From Idiomarina aquatica (lineage in GTDB: Bacteria; Pseudomonadota; Gammaproteobacteria; Enterobacterales; Alteromonadaceae), in NCBI RefSeq assembly GCF_004362895.1, contig NZ_SNXI01000004.1, positions 62,001 to 126,000 of the forward strand: DNA of 64,000 bases. The letters run 5' to 3'. Of this stretch, positions 1 through 10,785 are shown piece by piece. A model generated the notes under the pieces. The model saw nothing but the letters and a program-made list of their open reading frames with translations, was not told the DNA's origin and ran no database searches. The position numbers were made by a program, and so were the translations under genes. How positions within the stretch are numbered: the stretch's first letter is position 1; the number at the start of each line of letters is the position of its first letter.

Positions 1-2
1 TA

Positions 3-512
3 TCGGAACTGGATGAGATTGAAGAAGAGTTGCCTGAAGATGACGAAGCCCTGGCACAGGCCGAAGACCAAGCTGACGACGAACTGGATGATTTCTTCGG
101 TACTGATGAAAAAGATGCCGACGCCGAAGATGCTGACGCCGAAAGAACTGAAGCCGGAAGTACAGATGCTGAAGAGCAACAGCCATCGGAAGCTGAAGAC
201 GACGAAGACGGCGGTTATGTCGATATCGATAAGTTGATGGAAGATGCCGAGGGTGATGGCGAAGAGCAGGACAACTACCAGGCTTCAGCGGTTGAAGATC
301 TTCTTAATGACGAGGAACTTGATAACCTCGGCGACGACAGCACTGATGACAACGTCGATGAAGAAGCCTCAGCACAGCTCGATTTGGCACGTGCTTACAT
401 CGATATGGGTGAAGAAGACGAAGCCAAAGAGATATTACAGCAGTTGATCGATGGTGAGGATGAGTCACTGTCAGCCGACGCCAAGGCCTTGTTGTCACGC
501 ATTAGCAGTTAA
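3..512 (+). CDS. fimV: FimV family protein, C-terminal part (5' truncated by window edge)
   Basis: Open reading frame already running at the left edge and ending at a TAA at 510-512. The visible part is very acidic (many Asp and Glu, few aromatics) over about 120 residues. It then ends in a helical TPR-like segment with the pattern ASAQLDLARAYIDMGEEDEA, which matches the FimV C-terminal domain. FimV proteins are inner-membrane proteins with a periplasmic LysM region and a cytoplasmic acidic/TPR tail, and they help polar localisation, type IV pilus and twitching functions. The position directly before truA is the usual one in Alteromonadales, Vibrio and Pseudomonas. Only the tail is visible, so the LysM domain and membrane segment cannot be checked. 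Confidence 0.85.
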   Translation, partial: SELDEIEEELPEDDEALAQAEDQADDELDDFFGTDEKDADAEDADAERTEAGSTDAEEQQPSEAEDDEDGGYVDIDKLMEDAEGDGEEQDNYQASAVEDLLNDEELDNLGDDSTDDNVDEEASAQLDLARAYIDMGEEDEAKEILQQLIDGEDESLSADAKALLSRISS

Positions 513-524
513 GGAAGTTGATTT

Positions 525-1310
525 ATGCGTATGGCTTTAGGCCTTGAATATGACGGCAGTCGTTATTACGGCTGGCAACGACAACAGCACGTTGACTCAG
601 TACAACAGCGATTAGAGGCGGCGCTCAGTAAGGTTGCTGACGAGCCAATCGAGACCGTTTGTGCCGGCCGCACCGATGCCGGCGTGCATGCCACCAACCA
701 AGTTGTTCATTTTGATGTATCGCAGCCGCGCCGGGCAGCCGCCTGGACGCTTGGCATCAATAGTAATTTACCCGCCGATATTGCGGTGCGCTGGGCGCAG
801 CCGGTAGCTGATGATTTTAGTGCACGCTTTAGCGCAACGGCACGACGCTATCGTTATATTATCGCCAATACCCGTTTACGCCCCGGCATTCACAGCCATG
901 GCGTGAGCCACTATCACCATCCGTTAGACGAACAAGCCATGCAGGCGGCGACGCCCGCGTTGCTCGGTGAGCATGATTTTAGTAGCTTCCGGGCCGCGCA
1001 ATGCCAGTCTAAGTCAGCGCATCGTCAGGTCACCCACCTGCAAGTGAGCCGCCGCGGCGAGTTTATTATCGTTGATATTAAAGCCAACGCATTTTTGCAT
1101 CACATGGTACGTAACATTGTCGGCAGTCTGATTGTGATAGGTCGACATCAGCAGCCACCTGAATGGCTAGGCGAGCTGTTAGCCTGTCGTGACCGCACTC
1201 AAGCGGCAGCGACGGCCAAACCGGGCGGTTTGTATCTAGTGGCTGTCGATTACCCCGAGTCGTGCAATATTCCGCAACCTGAACCGGGACCACTGTGGTT
1301 TGTTGAGTAA
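525..1310 (+). CDS. truA: tRNA pseudouridine(38-40) synthase TruA
   Basis: The 261-aa product isomerises uridines 38, 39 and 40 of the tRNA anticodon stem. The N-terminal [12 protein letters not shown] and the catalytic block [11 protein letters not shown], which holds the active-site Asp, are both intact. The later motifs [10 protein letters not shown] and [13 protein letters not shown] are also present. Length matches the family (about 260-270 aa). The ATG at 525 follows AAGGAAG with good spacing and lies 12 bases after fimV, so the two are probably cotranscribed. Nothing unusual. Confidence 0.97.
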   Translation: MRMALGLEYDGSRYYGWQRQQHVDSVQQRLEAALSKVADEPIETVCAGRTDAGVHATNQVVHFDVSQPRRAAAWTLGINSNLPADIAVRWAQPVADDFSARFSATARRYRYIIANTRLRPGIHSHGVSHYHHPLDEQAMQAATPALLGEHDFSSFRAAQCQSKSAHRQVTHLQVSRRGEFIIVDIKANAFLHHMVRNIVGSLIVIGRHQQPPEWLGELLACRDRTQAAATAKPGGLYLVAVDYPESCNIPQPEPGPLWFVE

Positions 1311-1336
1311 TACGATTTGTGGAATGACCTCTTTGC

Positions 1337-1364
1337 TTGACCCAGTTGTGCTACCATGTAAGCT
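1337..1364 (+). promoter_or_regulatory. Possible sigma-70 promoter for accD
   Basis: TTGACC (1337-1342), a 16-base spacer and TAAGCT (1359-1364), about 40 bases before the accD start in the 94-base truA-accD gap. The -35 is good but the -10 is weak, so this is a candidate only. Confidence 0.35.
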
Positions 1365-1404
1365 ATCCGACAATTAATACACCGAGTGTAAGAAGCAGAC
1401 CGAT

Positions 1405-2295
1405 ATGAGCTGGATTGAACGAATTCTTGCCAAACCAAAATCAAATAAGCGTAAAAACGTTCCTGAGGGCGTTTGGAGCAAATGTACGGCATGTGACGCG
1501 ATTATTTATCGCAATGATTTAGATCGTAACTTAAGCGTGTGTCCGAAGTGTGATCACCACATGCGTTTAACCGGTCGCGAACGCTTAGCGCTATTTTTAG
1601 ACGAACAAGGTGTTAGCGAGATTGCGGCCGAGTTAGAACCCAAAGATATCCTTAAGTTTAAAGACTCGAAAAAGTACAAAGACCGTATTGCTGCGGCGCA
1701 AAAAAGCAGTGGCGAAAAAGACGCACTGATTGCGCAGCGCGGCACGGTGCAAGGTGTGCCGGTAGTAGCGGTTGCGTTTGACTTTAACTTTATGGGCGGC
1801 TCGATGGCTTCCGTGGTTGGGGCAAAATTTGTCAAAGCCGTGGAAGAGTGTCTGGCTCACCGTCTGCCACTGGTATGTTTTTCGGCATCCGGTGGCGCGC
1901 GTATGCAGGAAGCGCTGATGTCATTGATGCAGATGGCAAAAACTTCGGCAGCGTTGGCTCGCATGAGTGAAGAGGGCCTGCCTTATTTTTCGGTGTTGAC
2001 CGATCCAACCATGGGTGGTGTGTCGGCCAGTTTGGCGATGTTAGGCGACGTTAATATTGCTGAACCGAAAGCGTTAATTGGTTTCGCCGGACCTCGGGTA
2101 ATCGAACAGACTGTGCGTCAGACATTGCCGGAAGGGTTCCAGCGGGCAGAGTTTCTGCTGGAGCACGGGGCGATTGATATGATCCTTGATCGCCGTCAGA
2201 TGCGTGCGACCATTGCCCGACTGTTGGCGAAGATGATGAATTTACCCTCACCGGCTGCGGGTGATGAGTCGGACCAGCCGTTAGTTGAAGCATAA
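1405..2295 (+). CDS. accD: Acetyl-CoA carboxylase carboxyltransferase subunit beta
   Basis: The 296-aa beta subunit of the carboxyltransferase half of acetyl-CoA carboxylase moves the carboxyl group from biotin to acetyl-CoA to make malonyl-CoA, the first step of fatty acid synthesis. An N-terminal four-cysteine zinc ribbon is visible (CTAC ... CPKC, residues about 27-49). The crotonase-fold body carries [11 protein letters not shown] and [14 protein letters not shown]. Length is normal. It stands upstream of folC with 12 bases between, as in many gammaproteobacteria. The ATG at 1405 is the start that gives the conserved N-terminus MSWIERI. Confidence 0.97.
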   Translation: MSWIERILAKPKSNKRKNVPEGVWSKCTACDAIIYRNDLDRNLSVCPKCDHHMRLTGRERLALFLDEQGVSEIAAELEPKDILKFKDSKKYKDRIAAAQKSSGEKDALIAQRGTVQGVPVVAVAFDFNFMGGSMASVVGAKFVKAVEECLAHRLPLVCFSASGGARMQEALMSLMQMAKTSAALARMSEEGLPYFSVLTDPTMGGVSASLAMLGDVNIAEPKALIGFAGPRVIEQTVRQTLPEGFQRAEFLLEHGAIDMILDRRQMRATIARLLAKMMNLPSPAAGDESDQPLVEA

Positions 2296-2307
2296 ACGGA
2301 AACGGCT

Positions 2308-3612
2308 ATGACAGCAGGGAAGGACTTAGGAACACCACCACAAGCGCCGGGTCTCGACTCGGCGCTTGCTGATTGGCTTAGCTATCTTGAGCAGTTGCAT
2401 AGCAGCGAGATTGATTTAGGCCTGCAACGGCTGGGCAAAGTCGATGCCAATCTGCGCCAGGGACGCAAGCCGGCGCGTTTTGTTATAACGGTAGCCGGCA
2501 CCAACGGCAAAGGCTCCACGGTTTGTTATCTGTCGACAATTCTGCAACGAGCCGGCTATAACGTCGGCGTTTATTCGTCGCCGCACATGACTGATTACCG
2601 CGAGCGGGTGCTTGTTAATGGCCAAATGTTGTCTGAGCAGGCTCACGTGGGCGCCTTTAATGCGGTCGAACAAGCTCGTGGCGAAACTTCGTTAACCTAC
2701 TTCGAATTCGGCACCCTGGCAGCCTTTTATCTGATGCAACAGCAGCCCCTCGACGTCGCCATTTTAGAAGTCGGCCTGGGTGGGCGCCTGGATGCGGTCA
2801 ATATTGTTGATGCGGATGTCGCTGTAGTCACCCGTATTGGCATCGATCACGTCGCTTTCCTGGGCGATAACCGTGAACATATTGGTTATGAAAAGGCCGG
2901 TATTGCGCGCGCCGATAAACCCCTGATTTGCGGTGATCCTAATCCGCCTAAAAGCATCGCCGGCCACGCCCGTGATATCGGTGCGCGACTGATGCAACGA
3001 GGTCGCCAGTTTAGCTTTAGCGAACATGCTGCGGGCTGGCATTATCGGGGCATTGACTCGAATTTGATGAACCTGCCGTTACCGCAACTGCCATTGCAAA
3101 ATGCGGCAACCAGCCTGGCTGCGCTGGAATGTTTACCCTTAGCGGTTAGCGCTGACGCCATTGCGCAGGGTCTTAGCGAGGCGCAACTGAGCGGCCGTAT
3201 GCAGCAGCTGCTGTATCGCGATTGCGAGCTACTGTTAGATGTGGGGCATAACCCGCAGGCCGCGGAATATCTGGCTGAAGAAATTCCCAAACGGTTTAAA
3301 AATCGTCCGGTTTACGCGGTGGTGGGAATGCTCAAAGACAAAGACCATGGCGGCGTGTTTAAGGCCCTGGCTGGTTGCGTATCGCGTTGGTACCTGGGGT
3401 CCTTGAATGAGCCCAGGGGGAATACGGCGGTGCAGCTAAAAGCCGGACTAACGCCGCTTTATATCGAACCAACGGGTGAGTTTGATAGTGTCGAGGCGGC
3501 CTTTGAACAGGCGCTTGCGGATGCTCAGGCAATACAAATCGAAAAGCCGCTGGTGTTCGTATTTGGCTCGTTTTACACTGTCGGCAGAATTAACCAGCAA
3601 ATAAGGAGCTAA
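2308..3612 (+). CDS. folC: Bifunctional dihydrofolate / folylpolyglutamate synthase
   Basis: The 434-aa Mur-ligase-family enzyme adds glutamate to dihydropteroate and then extends the glutamate tail of folates. The ATP-binding P-loop VAGTNGKGST lies near residues 60-70. Further Mur-ligase motifs are seen: LEVGLGGRLDAVN, DHVAFLG and the C-terminal LLDVGHNPQAA. Length is typical. The ATG at 2308 follows accD closely, and the gene ends two bases before the next start, so accD-folC-SPOR gene look like one transcript. Confidence 0.96.
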   Translation: MTAGKDLGTPPQAPGLDSALADWLSYLEQLHSSEIDLGLQRLGKVDANLRQGRKPARFVITVAGTNGKGSTVCYLSTILQRAGYNVGVYSSPHMTDYRERVLVNGQMLSEQAHVGAFNAVEQARGETSLTYFEFGTLAAFYLMQQQPLDVAILEVGLGGRLDAVNIVDADVAVVTRIGIDHVAFLGDNREHIGYEKAGIARADKPLICGDPNPPKSIAGHARDIGARLMQRGRQFSFSEHAAGWHYRGIDSNLMNLPLPQLPLQNAATSLAALECLPLAVSADAIAQGLSEAQLSGRMQQLLYRDCELLLDVGHNPQAAEYLAEEIPKRFKNRPVYAVVGMLKDKDHGGVFKALAGCVSRWYLGSLNEPRGNTAVQLKAGLTPLYIEPTGEFDSVEAAFEQALADAQAIQIEKPLVFVFGSFYTVGRINQQIRS

Positions 3613-3614
3613 GT

Positions 3615-4181
3615 GTGGCCAGCCCTCTTCAAAATCGCTTGGTTGGAACCATCATCTTAGTGGCTCTGGCAGTCATCATTCTGCCGGACGTGTTAGACGG
3701 CGAAAAGGCCGAAACGGTGGAGCAGTTCGAAACCATTCCTTTGCAGCCTGAGCAACAAGCCAGTTTGCAGCAACCACAGCCGTTGCCTGAGGCAACTAAA
3801 CAACAGTTACAACAGCAATCGCAAAGCGGCGATGAGGCGGCAACCAGCGACACAGCTGACGCTACCGAAGCGCAGCCGATTGCAGCCGACAAAGTGCAGG
3901 CCGAGTCGTTACAGGCGCCACCTCGTGAACCGCAGGAGTTCGCTGCGGACGGCGATGCCTATGTAATCCAGCTAGGCGCGTTTAGCCAGGCCGGCAGTGT
4001 CGAAAAAATAGTGCAACAGCTTAAACAAAAAGGGTTTGCTGCTTATGCGCAGCGTTCCGGTAACCTGACCAAGTTGATGGTAGGCCCGGATACCTCCAAA
4101 GCCGAACTAGAAAAGCAGTTGCCGATATTGAAAGAACTGACCGGACTGAGTGGTAAGGTTTTAACTTATAATCCGTCGTAA
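3615..4181 (+). CDS. dedD: SPOR-domain cell-division protein (DedD-like)
   Basis: The 188-aa bitopic inner-membrane protein starts with GTG at 3615, preceded by AAGGAG overlapping the end of folC. A single hydrophobic segment (about residues 9-25) is followed by a long Gln/Glu/Ala-rich periplasmic linker. A SPOR domain follows (about 110-186, YVIQLGAFSQAGSVEKIVQQL). SPOR domains bind denuded glycan strands at the division septum. The folC-dedD-cvpA-purF order is the same as in E. coli, which supports the DedD assignment over other SPOR proteins. Confidence 0.85.
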   Translation: MASPLQNRLVGTIILVALAVIILPDVLDGEKAETVEQFETIPLQPEQQASLQQPQPLPEATKQQLQQQSQSGDEAATSDTADATEAQPIAADKVQAESLQAPPREPQEFAADGDAYVIQLGAFSQAGSVEKIVQQLKQKGFAAYAQRSGNLTKLMVGPDTSKAELEKQLPILKELTGLSGKVLTYNPS

Positions 4182-4247
4182 AAAAAGCCACATCGGCGCT
4201 GTTTTTCTGTTAAAATTCGCCCACTTTTGATGGGCTAACGAGTGCTT

Positions 4248-4742
4248 ATGCTCTGGATAGATTTCGTCATTCTTGGCATTATTGCCATATCAACGTTGGT
4301 GAGTTTGATCCGCGGCTTTGTAAAAGAAGCGGTTTCACTTGCCGTCTGGGTAGCTGCATTTTTTATTGCCAGTCAGTTCTACCAGGATCTTGCCGTTTAT
4401 TTTACCCAAATTCAGGATCAAATGCTCCGCAATGCGGCGGCGATTGCCGCGCTCTTTGTGGTGACCTTAATCCTGGGCGCCATCATTAACTATATTTTAT
4501 CAAAATTGGTACAGACCACCGGATTGTCAGGGACAGATCGCGTGCTGGGACTAGTATTTGGCGCGCTGCGCGGAATTCTAATTGTTAGTGCGTTACTATT
4601 TTTCATGGATTCTTTTACCGGTCTGTCCGATAGCCAGTGGTGGCACGACTCGGTGCTCATTCCCCATTTTGGCGTTTTCATTCAGTGGTTTTTTGAATAT
4701 CTGGAAACCAGCTCGAGTTTTATTGTCCCGAAACCGGTTTAA
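4248..4742 (+). CDS. cvpA: CvpA family inner-membrane protein
   Basis: The product is about 164 aa with four hydrophobic segments ([56 protein letters not shown] and a fourth near residue 108). This matches the CvpA family, first found as a factor needed for colicin V production and since linked to envelope integrity. An in-frame GTG lies two codons upstream at 4242; neither start has a strong ribosome-binding site. It directly precedes purF, the conserved partner. I see no PurR box in front of it. Confidence 0.9.
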   Translation: MLWIDFVILGIIAISTLVSLIRGFVKEAVSLAVWVAAFFIASQFYQDLAVYFTQIQDQMLRNAAAIAALFVVTLILGAIINYILSKLVQTTGLSGTDRVLGLVFGALRGILIVSALLFFMDSFTGLSDSQWWHDSVLIPHFGVFIQWFFEYLETSSSFIVPKPV

Positions 4743-4756
4743 GAGGTTATCTTTTT

Positions 4757-6274
4757 ATGTGTGGTATTGTTGGTATCGTAGGCAAGCAGCCCGTTAACCA
4801 GGCGTTGTATGATGGGTTAACTATGCTTCAGCACCGGGGTCAGGATGCCGCCGGCATTATGACGGTGGATGAACACCAGACGCTGCGTCTGCGCAAAGCC
4901 AATGGCTTGGTACGTGATGTGTTTCATACGCGTCACATGCACCGTTTAGCCGGTACCGTTGGTATTGGCCATGTCCGCTATCCGACGGCAGGTAGTTCGA
5001 GCTCCGCTGAGGCGCAGCCATTTTATGTGAATTCACCGTTTGGAATCGCCATGGCGCACAATGGTAATTTAACCAACGCCGGTGATGTTCATAACCACTT
5101 ATTCAAAACCGCCCGTCGCCATATTAATACCACCTCAGACTCTGAAATCTTACTTAATGTATTTGCTAACGAGTTGGATAAAAACGATAGTCTGCGCCTT
5201 AATGACGACGATATTTTCCGTACCATTACCGCGGTACACCGCAAAATTCGCGGTGCTTATGCCGTTGTTGCGATGATTATCGGGCATGGTTTAGTGGCCT
5301 TTCGTGACCCCTGGGGTATTCGCCCGCTGGCATTGGGTAAACGCGAAACTGCTGACGGCGAGGAATATATTGTCGCCTCAGAAAGTGTTGCTATTGATGG
5401 TACGGGTTTCAAATACGTACGTGATGTCGAACCCGGCGAAGCCATTTATATTACTAACGACGGCAAGCTTTATTCGCGTCAATGCGCCGACAAGCCAAAA
5501 CATTGTCCGTGTATTTTTGAGTATGTTTATTTTGCCCGTCCGGACTCGTTTATTGACGGTATTTCGGTTTATGCGTCGCGGGTTAATATGGGCCGCAAGC
5601 TGGGCGAGAAGATTAAACGCGACTATGCCGATCTCGACATAGACGTGGTGATTCCGATTCCCGAAACCAGTAACGATATCGCGCTGGAAATAGCCAGTGA
5701 GCTGGACTTACCTTATCGTCAGGGCTTTGTTAAGAACCGTTACATCGGTCGTACCTTTATCATGCCGGGACAAACGCAACGGCGTAAATCGGTGCGTCGC
5801 AAGCTCAATGCGATTAGTGCTGAATTTAAGGATAAAAACGTGCTGTTGGTCGACGATTCGATTGTGCGCGGCACCACCTCAGAGCAAATTATTGAGATGG
5901 CCCGTGAAGCTGGTGCGAAGAAAGTCTACTTTGCCTCAGCGGCGCCGGAAATTCGCTTCCCGAATGTGTACGGCATCGATATGCCAAGTGCGAACGAGTT
6001 GATTGGTCATGGCCGTGAATCGATGGAAATCTGCGATATGATCAAGGCGGATGGTTTGATTTACCAGGAACTTGAAGACTTAGTGGCTGCGGTAGGGCAA
6101 CAAAACCCAAGCATTCAGCGCTTCGAAACTTCGGTATTCAATGGTGAATACGTAACCGGCGATATTAGCCAGGAATATCTGGATCAATTAGATGCTGCCC
6201 GTAATGATACGGCGAAAGCGGCAAATGCCAGCAGCGAAGACGCCAACCTCGAACTCCACAACGACAACGATTAA
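4757..6274 (+). CDS. purF: Amidophosphoribosyltransferase
   Basis: The 505-aa first enzyme of purine synthesis uses glutamine and PRPP to make phosphoribosylamine. The N-terminal MCGIVGIVG leaves Cys as residue 1 after Met removal, the glutaminase nucleophile. The region [10 protein letters not shown]-like ([11 protein letters not shown]) and HNGNLTN complete the Ntn-hydrolase domain. The C-terminal phosphoribosyltransferase half has the PRPP loop [13 protein letters not shown] near residue 365. Length is normal. It lies 14 bases after cvpA and is followed by the hairpin block at 6279-6424 instead of a classic terminator. Confidence 0.97.
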   Translation: MCGIVGIVGKQPVNQALYDGLTMLQHRGQDAAGIMTVDEHQTLRLRKANGLVRDVFHTRHMHRLAGTVGIGHVRYPTAGSSSSAEAQPFYVNSPFGIAMAHNGNLTNAGDVHNHLFKTARRHINTTSDSEILLNVFANELDKNDSLRLNDDDIFRTITAVHRKIRGAYAVVAMIIGHGLVAFRDPWGIRPLALGKRETADGEEYIVASESVAIDGTGFKYVRDVEPGEAIYITNDGKLYSRQCADKPKHCPCIFEYVYFARPDSFIDGISVYASRVNMGRKLGEKIKRDYADLDIDVVIPIPETSNDIALEIASELDLPYRQGFVKNRYIGRTFIMPGQTQRRKSVRRKLNAISAEFKDKNVLLVDDSIVRGTTSEQIIEMAREAGAKKVYFASAAPEIRFPNVYGIDMPSANELIGHGRESMEICDMIKADGLIYQELEDLVAAVGQQNPSIQRFETSVFNGEYVTGDISQEYLDQLDAARNDTAKAANASSEDANLELHNDND

Positions 6275-6278
6275 CTAA

Positions 6279-6424
6279 GTGCCGCCTGCGGCGGCACGCT
6301 AGGCGCGGGCATACGCCCGCTTGCCAGGCAGCGCGGGCTTCGCCGCGCTTTGCTGGGCGGCACCCGCTCCGCGGTGCCTTGCTTGGCGGCGCTTCGCGCC
6401 TTGCTGCAAGCCACCGCAGGTGGC
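6279..6424. repeat. Block of six consecutive GC-rich hairpins between convergent genes
   Basis: The whole purF-astB gap is six adjoining inverted repeats. These are GTGCCGCC/GGCGGCAC (6279-6297), GCGGGC/GCCCGC (6305-6320), AGCGCGG/CCGCGCT (6330-6349), GGCACC/GGTGCC (6359-6378), GGCGC/GCGCC (6388-6400) and GCCACC/GGTGGC (6410-6424). Loops are 3-8 bases, several being TTC- or GCA-like. The linkers between hairpins 2 and 6 share a TTGC core. No hairpin is followed by a T tract, so these are not typical intrinsic terminators, though in tandem they could block transcription from both sides. Confidence 0.8.
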
Positions 6425-6426
6425 GT

Positions 6427-7770
6427 CTAGCGTTGGAACGCGTAGACCGAGCCTATTTTGAGGATTTGAGTTAGTTCGTCCAACGCAGTGCGCGACTCTT
6501 CCAGTAACGCCGGATCGCGTAAATCATCGACCGCCAGTTCGTCACGGTAATGCTTGTTAACCCACTTATTTAAGCGCGCAAACAGCTCGTCAGACATTAA
6601 ACAATGTTGGTTGGCCGCATCCAGCTCTTCGTCGTTTAACGCCACACGTAAGCGCAGACACGCCGGGCCACCGCCGTTGCGCATGCTTTGTTTTACGTCA
6701 AAAAACTCAACCCGCTGGATTGGTCCACCGCTGGCAACCAGTGAATCAAGATAAGCCTTCACGCGCTCGTTTTCCTGGCACTCTGTCGGTGCGATAATGG
6801 TCATCTTACCGTCTGGCGGGGTGATCAACTGGGTGTTAAATAAGTAAGTACTAACAGCGTCCTGCACGCTGACCTGGTCCGTACCTACCTTAATAAAGTG
6901 TAATTCACTGTCGCCGAATTTTTGCTGGATTTCGGCCAGCTTCGCTTCGGTATCGGCAAACGCCTGCTCATGGTAAAACAGCACGTTTTGATTGCCCACA
7001 GCGATAACGTCATTATGGAATACGCCCTGATCAATAACGTCAGGGTTTTGCTGAATATAAACGGTGTTGCCTTCGTCCAGTCCGTGCAGGCGCGCGATAG
7101 CTTCGCTGGCTTCCAGTGTCTGCCGCGCAGGGTAGCGAGTCGGCGCCGGCTTTGACGAATCAAACGCATGGCGGCCATAAACAAACACCTCGACCCCGGC
7201 ATGACCATACTCACGGCACAGGCGGGTGTGGTTAGCAGCGCCTTCGTCGCCAAAGTGTTCGTTGTCCGGCAAGTGGGTGTGGTGCTCAAAGTAACGCTCG
7301 TTGGCGAACATGCCCTGCAATATACGACCGCTGGTTTCCGGCTCCAGCGAACGGTGAAACTTGTTGGTCAAGTTAGCCGGGGTAAAGTGAACCTTGCCAT
7401 TCGCTGTGTCAGCGCTGGGTGATACCGTTGCTGCATTGGCTGTCCACATACTTGATGCTGAACAGACCGCCTGGAAAATAGCGGGTGCCTGGGTCGCTGC
7501 TTTGTACAGCACCTCGGCATCGGTACCGGAAAATCCTACCCGACGCAGCGCATAAACATCGGGGCGTTCTTGTGGTGCCAGAACGCCTTGTTTCATGCCC
7601 ATGTCGTGTAACGCCTTCATTTTAGCCAAACCCTGAAGCGCAGCATCTTTGGGACTGGACGACGATTTTGCATTCGCCAGCGAGGCCACATTGCCGAACG
7701 ATAAGCCGGCATAATTATGGGTAGGGCCAACCAGGCCGTCGTAGTTAACTTCAAAATGTTGCATGGTCAC
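6427..7770 (-). CDS. astB: N-succinylarginine dihydrolase
   Basis: This is the second enzyme of the arginine succinyltransferase (AST) pathway. It converts N2-succinylarginine to succinylornithine, two ammonia and CO2. The product is about 447 aa; it keeps the conserved N-terminus [22 protein letters not shown] and the block [14 protein letters not shown] near the C-terminus. I chose the GTG at 7770 because AGGAG sits 9 bases before it; an ATG two codons later (7764) is the alternative. A longer frame to 7821 lacks family similarity. The other ast genes (astC, astA, astD) are not nearby, so astB stands alone here. Confidence 0.93.
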   Translation of the reverse strand: MTMQHFEVNYDGLVGPTHNYAGLSFGNVASLANAKSSSSPKDAALQGLAKMKALHDMGMKQGVLAPQERPDVYALRRVGFSGTDAEVLYKAATQAPAIFQAVCSASSMWTANAATVSPSADTANGKVHFTPANLTNKFHRSLEPETSGRILQGMFANERYFEHHTHLPDNEHFGDEGAANHTRLCREYGHAGVEVFVYGRHAFDSSKPAPTRYPARQTLEASEAIARLHGLDEGNTVYIQQNPDVIDQGVFHNDVIAVGNQNVLFYHEQAFADTEAKLAEIQQKFGDSELHFIKVGTDQVSVQDAVSTYLFNTQLITPPDGKMTIIAPTECQENERVKAYLDSLVASGGPIQRVEFFDVKQSMRNGGGPACLRLRVALNDEELDAANQHCLMSDELFARLNKWVNKHYRDELAVDDLRDPALLEESRTALDELTQILKIGSVYAFQR

Positions 7771-7995
7771 GTTCAGGCGCTCCTGTAAATTAGTGCGTCG
7801 AATGGATCGATTTAACGCCATTATACGTTGTATTAATGCGCTTGTAAGCCTTTAATTTTGGGGCTTTTGGCAAAGCGGTCAGGAACTGATTGTTTATGTT
7901 CTTTGTGCGAATTTTTATCAAATTCATCGACAACGGTTGTTTCTGTTGGCAATTACCGATATACCTAAAAAAAGGAAATGCCGGCCGCTTAGCAC

Positions 7996-8024
7996 TTGCA
8001 ATTGTGCTATCGAATACTTATATC
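7996..8024 (+). promoter_or_regulatory. Probable topA promoter
   Basis: TTGCAA (7996-8001), a 17-base spacer and TATATC (8019-8024), 34 bases before topA. The -35 lies inside the inverted repeat AGCAC-N8-GTGCT (7991-8008), which could be an operator. No sigma-32-type element was found here. Confidence 0.5.
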
Positions 8025-8058
8025 GTCGGTCAATCATCATTAAGAGAAGCTAACGTCT

Positions 8059-10677
8059 ATGGCTAAATCGCTCGTTATTGTCGAGTCCCCGGCAAAAGCA
8101 AAAACGATTAACAAGTATCTGGGTAACGACTTTGTAGTTAAGTCGAGTGTGGGGCACGTGCGTGACCTGCCAACCAAAGCAGTAGAGAAAGTGCCGACTA
8201 AACCGGCGGCGGAAATCCGCAAAATGGAGCCGGAAGAAAAAGAACGTTACCAAAAGCAGCGCGACTATAAGCGTCTGATAGCACGTATGGGTATTGATCC
8301 TGAGCACAATTGGGAAGCCCACTACGAAGTACTGCCGGGCAAAGAAAAGGTCGTTAAAGAACTGCAGCAATTAGCAAAAAAATCCGATGCGATTATTCTG
8401 GCGACGGATTTGGACCGCGAAGGGGAAGCGATTGCCTGGCATTTAAAAGAACTTATTGGTGGTGATGACCAACGCTACAAACGCGTGGTGTTTAACGAAA
8501 TTACTAAGTCGGCCATACAGGAAGCTTTTAAGCATCCGGCAGAGCTCAACACGGCCCGCGTTAATGCGCAGCAAACCCGCCGTTTTCTGGACCGTGTGGT
8601 GGGCTTTATGGTGTCGCCGCTATTGTGGAAGAAAATCGCTCGTGGCTTATCGGCCGGGCGGGTACAGTCCGTTGCGGTGCGCCTGGTAGTAGAGCGAGAG
8701 CGCGAAATTAAAGCCTTTGTGCCGGAAGAGTACTGGGACGTATTTGCTGATTTAACCACGCCATCGTCTGACGCATTGCGGATGCAGGTGGCCAAAGAAA
8801 ATGGCAATAATTTTCGTCCGGCCAATGAGCAACAAACACAGCAGACGCTGGATCAGTTAAAAGGCGCTGACTATCAGGTTGTTGCCCGCGAAGATAAACC
8901 GACCAGCAGTAAGCCGTCAGCACCTTTTATAACCTCTACCCTGCAGCAGGCAGCCAGTACCCGGCTTGGGTTTGGGGTTAAAAAGACCATGACCCTGGCA
9001 CAGCGGTTGTATGAGGCCGGTCATATTACTTATATGCGTACTGACTCGACTAACTTGAGTGTCGACGCTGTCAGCGCTTGTCGTGCCTTGGTAGAAAAAG
9101 AGTTTGGTAAGAATTATTTGCCCGAACAGCCTAATCGCTATGGCTCGAAAGAGGGCGCGCAGGAAGCGCACGAGGCGATCCGACCGTCCGATGTTAAGGT
9201 CAAAGCCGACCAGCTGAAACAGATGGAGCGCGACGCGCAACGTTTATATGAATTGATTTGGCGGCAGTTTGTGGCGTGCCAAATGGTGCCGGCTAAATAC
9301 ACCAGCACCACGTTAACCGCGCAGGCCGGTAATTTTGAATTAAAAGCCCGTGGCCGGGTAATGAAGTTTGCCGGTTGGACTAAGGTTATGCCGCCGTCAG
9401 GCAGCAAAAAAGACGGCGACCAAATTTTGCCGGACGTGAATAAAGGCGATGTACTGGATTTGCAAAAGCTGGATCCGCAGCAGCACTTTACCAAGCCGCC
9501 GGCACGGTACAGCGAAGCGTCGCTGGTTAAAGAGTTAGAAAAGCGGGGCATTGGCCGACCGTCAACCTATGCGTCGATTATTTCGACCATTCAGGATCGC
9601 GGTTACGTGAAGGTCGAAAGCCGTCGTTTTTATGCCGAAAAAATGGGCGAAATCGTCAACGATCGGTTGCTCGAGAATTTTACCGACTTGATGAATTACA
9701 ACTTTACTGCCGAGATGGAACAGGCGCTGGATGATATCGCCGCCGGTGAGCGTGACTGGAAGCAGACGCTGGATAAGTTCTACGAGGACTTTAAAGAGCG
9801 GCTGGAAAAAGCCGAAATGGAACCCACTGCCGGTGGTATGCGCGGCAATCCACCCGTTCTGACTGACATTGACTGCCCTAAATGTGGCCGCAAAATGGGC
9901 ATAAGAACGGCCTCTACAGGTGTGTTCTTAGGTTGCTCCGGGTACAACTTACCGCCGAAAGAGCGCTGTACTCAGACGCTGAACCTGGTGCCGGGTGAGG
10001 ACGCGATTAAAGTTTCTGACGATGACGAAGCAGAAACCGAGGCGCTGCGCGCTAAAAAACGCTGTCCTAAGTGCGGTACGGCGATGGACAGTTACCTCAT
10101 TGACGAAAAACGTAAACTGCATGTGTGCGGTAATAATCCGACCTGTGACGGTCATTTAGTCGAGCAGGGCGAGTTTCGGATTAAAGGCTATGACGGCCCG
10201 ACTATCGAGTGCGATAAATGCGGCTCGGAAATGCAGCTTAAATCCGGACGTTTTGGCAAATACTTTGGTTGTACTAACGAAGACTGTAAAAATACCCGTA
10301 AGTTATTGCGCAACGGCGAGCCGGCGCCACCGAAAGAAGATCCGGTACCGTTACCGGAGTTACCCTGCGAAAATTCTGACGCATACTTTGTGTTGCGTGA
10401 TGGTGCGTCGGGTATTTTCCTGTCGGCCAATACCTTCCCTAAATCGCGCGAAACACGTGCGGTCACGGTCAAGGAACTAGCGCGCTTTAAAGATCGCCTG
10501 CCGGCTAAGTTTAAATACCTGGCAGAGGCACCGCAGCAGGATGATGATGGTAACGAAGCAATTGTGCGGTTTTCGCGTAAAACTAAAGAGCAGTACGTTG
10601 TTACCGAGGTGAATAAAAAGCAAACCGGCTGGAAAGCGTTTTATAAAAATGGCCGCTGGGAGATTGATAGTAAGTAG
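8059..10677 (+). CDS. topA: DNA topoisomerase I (omega protein)
   Basis: The 872-aa type IA topoisomerase relaxes negative supercoils by a transient 5'-phosphotyrosine break. The Toprim domain is at the N-terminus ([25 protein letters not shown]). The active-site Tyr lies in [12 protein letters not shown] near residue 325. After residue 600 come three four-cysteine zinc-ribbon units (CPKCGRKMG..., CPKCGTAMD..., CDKCGSEMQ...), followed by a basic C-terminal domain. Length and layout are like E. coli TopA (865 aa). The gene is monocistronic, with its own promoter region. Confidence 0.97.
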   Translation: MAKSLVIVESPAKAKTINKYLGNDFVVKSSVGHVRDLPTKAVEKVPTKPAAEIRKMEPEEKERYQKQRDYKRLIARMGIDPEHNWEAHYEVLPGKEKVVKELQQLAKKSDAIILATDLDREGEAIAWHLKELIGGDDQRYKRVVFNEITKSAIQEAFKHPAELNTARVNAQQTRRFLDRVVGFMVSPLLWKKIARGLSAGRVQSVAVRLVVEREREIKAFVPEEYWDVFADLTTPSSDALRMQVAKENGNNFRPANEQQTQQTLDQLKGADYQVVAREDKPTSSKPSAPFITSTLQQAASTRLGFGVKKTMTLAQRLYEAGHITYMRTDSTNLSVDAVSACRALVEKEFGKNYLPEQPNRYGSKEGAQEAHEAIRPSDVKVKADQLKQMERDAQRLYELIWRQFVACQMVPAKYTSTTLTAQAGNFELKARGRVMKFAGWTKVMPPSGSKKDGDQILPDVNKGDVLDLQKLDPQQHFTKPPARYSEASLVKELEKRGIGRPSTYASIISTIQDRGYVKVESRRFYAEKMGEIVNDRLLENFTDLMNYNFTAEMEQALDDIAAGERDWKQTLDKFYEDFKERLEKAEMEPTAGGMRGNPPVLTDIDCPKCGRKMGIRTASTGVFLGCSGYNLPPKERCTQTLNLVPGEDAIKVSDDDEAETEALRAKKRCPKCGTAMDSYLIDEKRKLHVCGNNPTCDGHLVEQGEFRIKGYDGPTIECDKCGSEMQLKSGRFGKYFGCTNEDCKNTRKLLRNGEPAPPKEDPVPLPELPCENSDAYFVLRDGASGIFLSANTFPKSRETRAVTVKELARFKDRLPAKFKYLAEAPQQDDDGNEAIVRFSRKTKEQYVVTEVNKKQTGWKAFYKNGRWEIDSK

Positions 10678-10785
10678 TCAATTGCTTACAGCGGTTGTCG
10701 GTTATAACCACTAGGCAGTCACGGATCTTCTTTCTACAGTTGGGAGTGTCAGGACGACACGTCAACAGGATAAGGAGATCCAATA

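Noticed and set aside
4182-4247. PurR operator before cvpA-purF
   Set aside because: No sequence close to ACGCAAACGTTTGCGT was found in the gap.
7899-7929. ArgR box between astB and topA
   Set aside because: The TGAAT and ATTCG half-sites are present but are spaced eight bases apart; ArgR boxes need about four.
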